From Desulfuromonadaceae bacterium (GTDB lineage Bacteria > Desulfobacterota > Desulfuromonadia > Desulfuromonadales > SZUA-401), in NCBI GenBank assembly GCA_003246035.1, contig QKBP01000013.1, positions 1 through 6,967 of the forward strand: a DNA stretch of 6,967 nt, written 5' to 3'. The first letter of the stretch is position 1; every line of letters starts with the position of its first letter. The notes under the pieces were generated by a model that saw nothing but the letters and a program-made list of their open reading frames with translations, searched no databases and was not told where the DNA came from. A program made the position numbers and the translations under genes. This document shows, piece after piece, positions 4,621-6,967 of this stretch.

Positions 4621-5361
4621 ATGGACATCTACCGCCTGACCATCCTGGCCGCCACCCTGACGCTCGCCGCCTGCGCACAGACTGTCGTTCCCGCACCGAA
4701 AACCGGGCAGCACTACTTCCAGGAGGGCGAAGCGTTCTACGAACAGGAAAACTACCTCGATGCCATTGCCGCGTGGGAGAAGGTGCGTGAATCGTTCCAC
4801 TCGCCCGAGCTGACCGCCGAAGCCGATTACCGGATCGCCGAAGCGCACTTCCTCAACGAGGATTACCTCGAGTCGGCCGTCGCCTTCGAAAGCTTCCTCG
4901 AGCAGCATCCCGATCACAGCCGGCATGGCGACGCCCTCTACCATCTCGGCATCGCCTATTTCCGCCAACTGCTGACTCCCGACCGCGACCAGACCGCCGC
5001 CCGCAATGCCCTTGTCGCCCTCAAGAACTTCACGCGCCGCCACCCGGACGATAAGCGCGTCCCGGAAGCCCGTGAAGTGATCGCCGCCTGCACGAGCCGC
5101 ATCGCCGAACACGAACTCTACGTGGGACGCTTCTACCTTCGGACAGACAAGTATGCCGCCGCGATCGGTCGGCTCAAGACCATCCCCAAAGACTACCCCG
5201 ACTTCCCCTCCCTCGACCTCGTCTACCTCTACCTGGGACAGGCCTACCTGCGTAACGGCCAGCGTCCCGAAGCGCGTGAAACCTTCAACACCCTCTACAG
5301 TCAATTCCCCAACAGCAAGGCCGTCGTCAAGGCCCGCAAAACCCTCGCCGAAGAGTACTGA
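4621..5361 (+). CDS. bamD: Outer membrane assembly lipoprotein BamD
   Basis: A 246-aa lipoprotein. BamD is the essential lipoprotein partner of BamA in inserting beta-barrel proteins into the outer membrane. A short signal peptide ends in the lipobox LAAC, with C18 as the lipidated cysteine; the next residue is Ala, compatible with outer-membrane sorting. Tetratricopeptide-type helical repeats follow: HYFQEGEAFYEQENYLDAIAAW (31-52), ADYRIAEAHFLNEDYLESAVAFESFLEQHP (67-96), a loop insertion with ALYHLGIAYFRQLLTPDRDQTAARNAL (104-130), then ELYVGRFYLRTDKYAAAIGRL (165-185) and YLYLGQAYLRNGQRPEARETF (202-222). The long third repeat with a D-R-D-Q-T insertion is typical of BamD and separates it from YbgF/CpoB. 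Start ATG at 4621 has GAGGGA four nt upstream. A generic TPR lipoprotein is the only alternative. Confidence 0.87.
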   Translation: MDIYRLTILAATLTLAACAQTVVPAPKTGQHYFQEGEAFYEQENYLDAIAAWEKVRESFHSPELTAEADYRIAEAHFLNEDYLESAVAFESFLEQHPDHSRHGDALYHLGIAYFRQLLTPDRDQTAARNALVALKNFTRRHPDDKRVPEAREVIAACTSRIAEHELYVGRFYLRTDKYAAAIGRLKTIPKDYPDFPSLDLVYLYLGQAYLRNGQRPEARETFNTLYSQFPNSKAVVKARKTLAEEY

Positions 5362-5400
5362 TCCGGGCCGTAAAACCGCATCAATAGGGGCCGTTTTTGC

Positions 5401-5429
5401 TTGACTTGCCGTTTACGGCATATTATAAA
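5401..5429 (+). promoter_or_regulatory. Sigma-70 promoter of the CoA-transferase gene
   Basis: TTGACT (5401-5406, 5 of 6) and TATAAA (5424-5429, 5 of 6) are separated by exactly 17 nt. The transcript would start near 5436 and have a leader of about 200 nt. The spacer is almost wholly occupied by a perfect palindrome (5407-5420), which suggests repression by a DNA-binding protein. Confidence 0.72.
5407..5420. promoter_or_regulatory. Palindromic operator between -35 and -10 of the CoA-transferase promoter
   Basis: TGCCGT-TT-ACGGCA is a perfect 14-bp palindrome. It starts at the base after the -35 box and ends 3 nt before the -10 box. A dimeric regulator bound here would block RNA polymerase. 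The regulator cannot be named from sequence alone. Confidence 0.6.
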
Positions 5430-5461
5430 TTCATCTCGCTTCTATAACGGGATTTTATAAT
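5422..5461. repeat. AT-rich imperfect inverted repeat around the transcription start
   Basis: ATTATAAATTC (5422-5432) and GATTTTATAAT (5451-5461) are inverted copies matching at 10 of 11 positions, separated by 18 nt. The left arm contains the -10 box. The right arm holds a perfect TATAAT (5456-5461) but no matching -35, so it is more likely a second binding half-site than a second promoter. Confidence 0.5.
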
Positions 5462-5557
5462 CAGGTCAGCCCTTTTCCTGGAAGTCGAAACCCTTCCAAA
5501 AGACTCAAGAATCAAGACTTCGCTCTGGGTGCCTGCAAGTTCACACTTCAATCAGCT

Positions 5558-5574
5558 CGCCGGTCCGACCGGCG
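5558..5574. repeat. Perfect GC-rich inverted repeat in the leader of the CoA-transferase gene
   Basis: CGCCGGTC-C-GACCGGCG is a perfect 8-bp inverted repeat around one base. As RNA it would fold as a CGCCGG/CCGGCG stem with a 5-nt loop, 67 nt upstream of the start codon. No T-run follows, so it is not an intrinsic terminator. It could be an mRNA-stabilising hairpin or a protein-binding site. Confidence 0.55.
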
Positions 5575-5641
5575 TTCGTTTCAAACAGCGGAGAGCGCAC
5601 CGCGCCTCTGACTCATCATTAATTTCTTTAGGAGGAGAGAG

Positions 5642-6967
5642 ATGGGCGAATTCGGTACATTGGAAAGTCGTGTCCGCCGTAAATCCTTGCTCAGCAAGGT
5701 CTGCAAGGCCGAGGACACCATTCAGTATTTCAAGGCTGGCCAGAACCTGATGTGGTCCGGCTTTACTCCGGCCGGCTACCCCAAGGCGGTGCCTATCGCC
5801 CTGGCTGACCACGTCGAAGCCAACAACCTGCAGGGCAAGCTCAAATTCAACCTCTTCATCGGTGCCTCGGTCGGCGCCGAGACCGAGGACCGCTGGGCGA
5901 CCCTCGACATGATCGATCGCCGCTGGCCCTACCAGACCGGCAAGAACATCGCCGCCGGGATCAACGCCGGCCGCATCCGCATGGGCGACAAGCACCTCGG
6001 CGTGTTCGCCCAGGACGCCGGCTACGGCTTCTACACCGAGAACGGCCGCTACGACATCGGCATCATCGAGGTCTCGGCCATCACCGAGGACTGCGGCCTG
6101 GCCCTGACCACCTCCTGCGGCATCGTCTCCGAGGCCCTGCACCTCTGCGACAAGATCATCATCGAGGTCAACACCGGACAGCCCTCCTTCGAGGGGATGC
6201 ACGACATCCACTTCCAGCAGAAGCCGCCTCAGCGCATGCCGATGCTGATCACCAAGGCCGACAGCCGCATCGGCACCCCCTACGTGCCGTGCGACCCGGA
6301 CAAGATCATCGCCGTTGTCGAGTCGAAGCACCGCGACAAGGGTCGCGCCTTCGCCGAGATGGACGACACCTCCGAGGCGATCGCCGGCCACATCATGGAG
6401 TTCTTCAAGCACGAGATCAAGCACGGCCGTCTCCCCGAGAACCTGCTCCCGATTCAGTCGGGTGTCGGCTCCATCGCCAACGCCGTCATCGGCGGCCTGG
6501 CCAAGGGTCCGTTCAAGAACCTCTCGGTCTACACCGAGGTGCTCCAGGACACCATGCTCGACTTCTTCGACGGCGGCAACCTGCTCTGCGCCTCGTCCTG
6601 CTCGCTCTCGCTCTCCGAGACCCCGGGCTTCCCGCGTTTCTTCGACAACTGGGAGAAGTACTTCAGCAAGATCACGCTGCGCCCGCTGTCGATCTCGAAC
6701 CACCCGGAGCCGATCCGCCGCCTCGGCTGCATCGCCATGAACACCCCGGTCGAGTTTGACATCTACGGTCACGCCAACTCGACCCTGGTCGGCGGCACCC
6801 GCATGATCAACGGTCTCGGCGGTTCGGGCGACTTCCTGCGCAACGGCTACCTGAAGATCATGCACACCCCCTCGACCCGTCCGAGCAAGACCGACCCGAT
6901 GGGGATCACCTGCGTGGTGCCGAAGGCGCCGCATATCGACCACACCGAGCACGACCTCGACGTGCTG
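5642..6967 (+). CDS. Acetyl-CoA hydrolase/transferase, probably succinate:acetate CoA-transferase (partial)
   Basis: The reading frame stays open for 442 codons to the window edge; family members are usually somewhat over 500 aa, so the C-terminus is missing. The family (PF02550 plus PF13336) includes AarC and the Geobacter Ato enzymes, which transfer CoA from succinyl-CoA to acetate. This activates acetate and completes the TCA cycle without succinyl-CoA synthetase. Visible family features are MWSGFTPAGYPKAVPIAL (37-54), GASVGAE (74-80), QSGVGSIANAVIGGL (272-286), the catalytic glutamate at 299 in VYTEVLQD, and the CoA-binding GLGGSGDFLRNGYL (391-404). The ATG at 5642 has AGGAGG (5630-5635) six nt upstream. 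Codons end overwhelmingly in C or G, more so than neighbouring genes, as expected for a highly expressed metabolic enzyme. Plain acetyl-CoA hydrolase or another acyl acceptor is possible; family assignment is firm, substrate less so. Confidence 0.9.
   Translation, partial: MGEFGTLESRVRRKSLLSKVCKAEDTIQYFKAGQNLMWSGFTPAGYPKAVPIALADHVEANNLQGKLKFNLFIGASVGAETEDRWATLDMIDRRWPYQTGKNIAAGINAGRIRMGDKHLGVFAQDAGYGFYTENGRYDIGIIEVSAITEDCGLALTTSCGIVSEALHLCDKIIIEVNTGQPSFEGMHDIHFQQKPPQRMPMLITKADSRIGTPYVPCDPDKIIAVVESKHRDKGRAFAEMDDTSEAIAGHIMEFFKHEIKHGRLPENLLPIQSGVGSIANAVIGGLAKGPFKNLSVYTEVLQDTMLDFFDGGNLLCASSCSLSLSETPGFPRFFDNWEKYFSKITLRPLSISNHPEPIRRLGCIAMNTPVEFDIYGHANSTLVGGTRMINGLGGSGDFLRNGYLKIMHTPSTRPSKTDPMGITCVVPKAPHIDHTEHDLDVL

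Noticed and set aside
5361..5400. Terminator after bamD (GGCC repeats followed by five T)
   Set aside because: GGGCCGT and GGGGCCGT are direct repeats; only four base pairs (GGCC/GGCC) can form across a long loop, too weak to call.
5552..6952. A 466-codon open reading frame on the minus strand, the longest complete one in the window
   Set aside because: It lies antisense to the CoA-transferase, whose 442 codons carry clear family motifs and a strong ribosome binding site. The antisense product is a repetitive Val/Gly/Asp/Ala/Arg-rich string, the usual mirror of strong C-ending codon bias.

Overview
The window looks like ordinary chromosomal DNA from a GC-rich anaerobic deltaproteobacterium of the Geobacter/Desulfuromonas/Pelobacter type (Desulfuromonadales). 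The support for this is indirect: a succinate:acetate-type CoA-transferase with strongly biased, C/G-ending codons, a free-standing ferritin-like protein, a sensor kinase with a periplasmic sensing segment, and joint use of RpoH and an HrcA/CIRCE-like site. The exact genus cannot be read from the sequence. I see no mobile element, CRISPR array, tRNA, rRNA or defence island.

Left part (1-1310, all minus strand): the N-terminus of a membrane sensor kinase-like protein leaves the window at base 1. Next come an intrinsic terminator, a 152-aa rubrerythrin/ferritin-like protein with a perfect 15-bp palindrome upstream, a second terminator, and an unrecognised 116-aa acidic protein.

Middle part (1418-3270, minus strand): a compact operon reads crcB (fluoride channel), a DUF190 PII-like protein, a TerB-like protein and an MnmM/YtqB-type methyltransferase. 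The first three junctions are a 9-nt gap, a 4-nt GTGA overlap and another 9-nt gap. A very good sigma-70 promoter sits 35 nt upstream of crcB and leaves a leader too short for a fluoride riboswitch.

Right part (3340-6967, plus strand): an unrecognised 60-aa protein; the heat-shock sigma factor rpoH, whose promoter start region is covered by a CIRCE (HrcA operator) sequence; bamD, an outer-membrane assembly lipoprotein; and a 280-bp regulatory region with several inverted repeats. That region leads into the acetyl-CoA hydrolase/transferase (succinate:acetate CoA-transferase) gene, cut by the window edge after 442 codons.

Functionally the genes are mostly housekeeping and stress functions: oxidative/iron stress (ferritin-like), fluoride export, tRNA modification, heat shock, envelope biogenesis and acetate/TCA-cycle metabolism. 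The most notable point is regulatory: a near-perfect HrcA operator placed on the rpoH promoter, which would put the positive heat-shock regulator under the negative one. The second is the cluster of inverted repeats around the CoA-transferase promoter. I found no convincing evidence of an undescribed multi-gene system.
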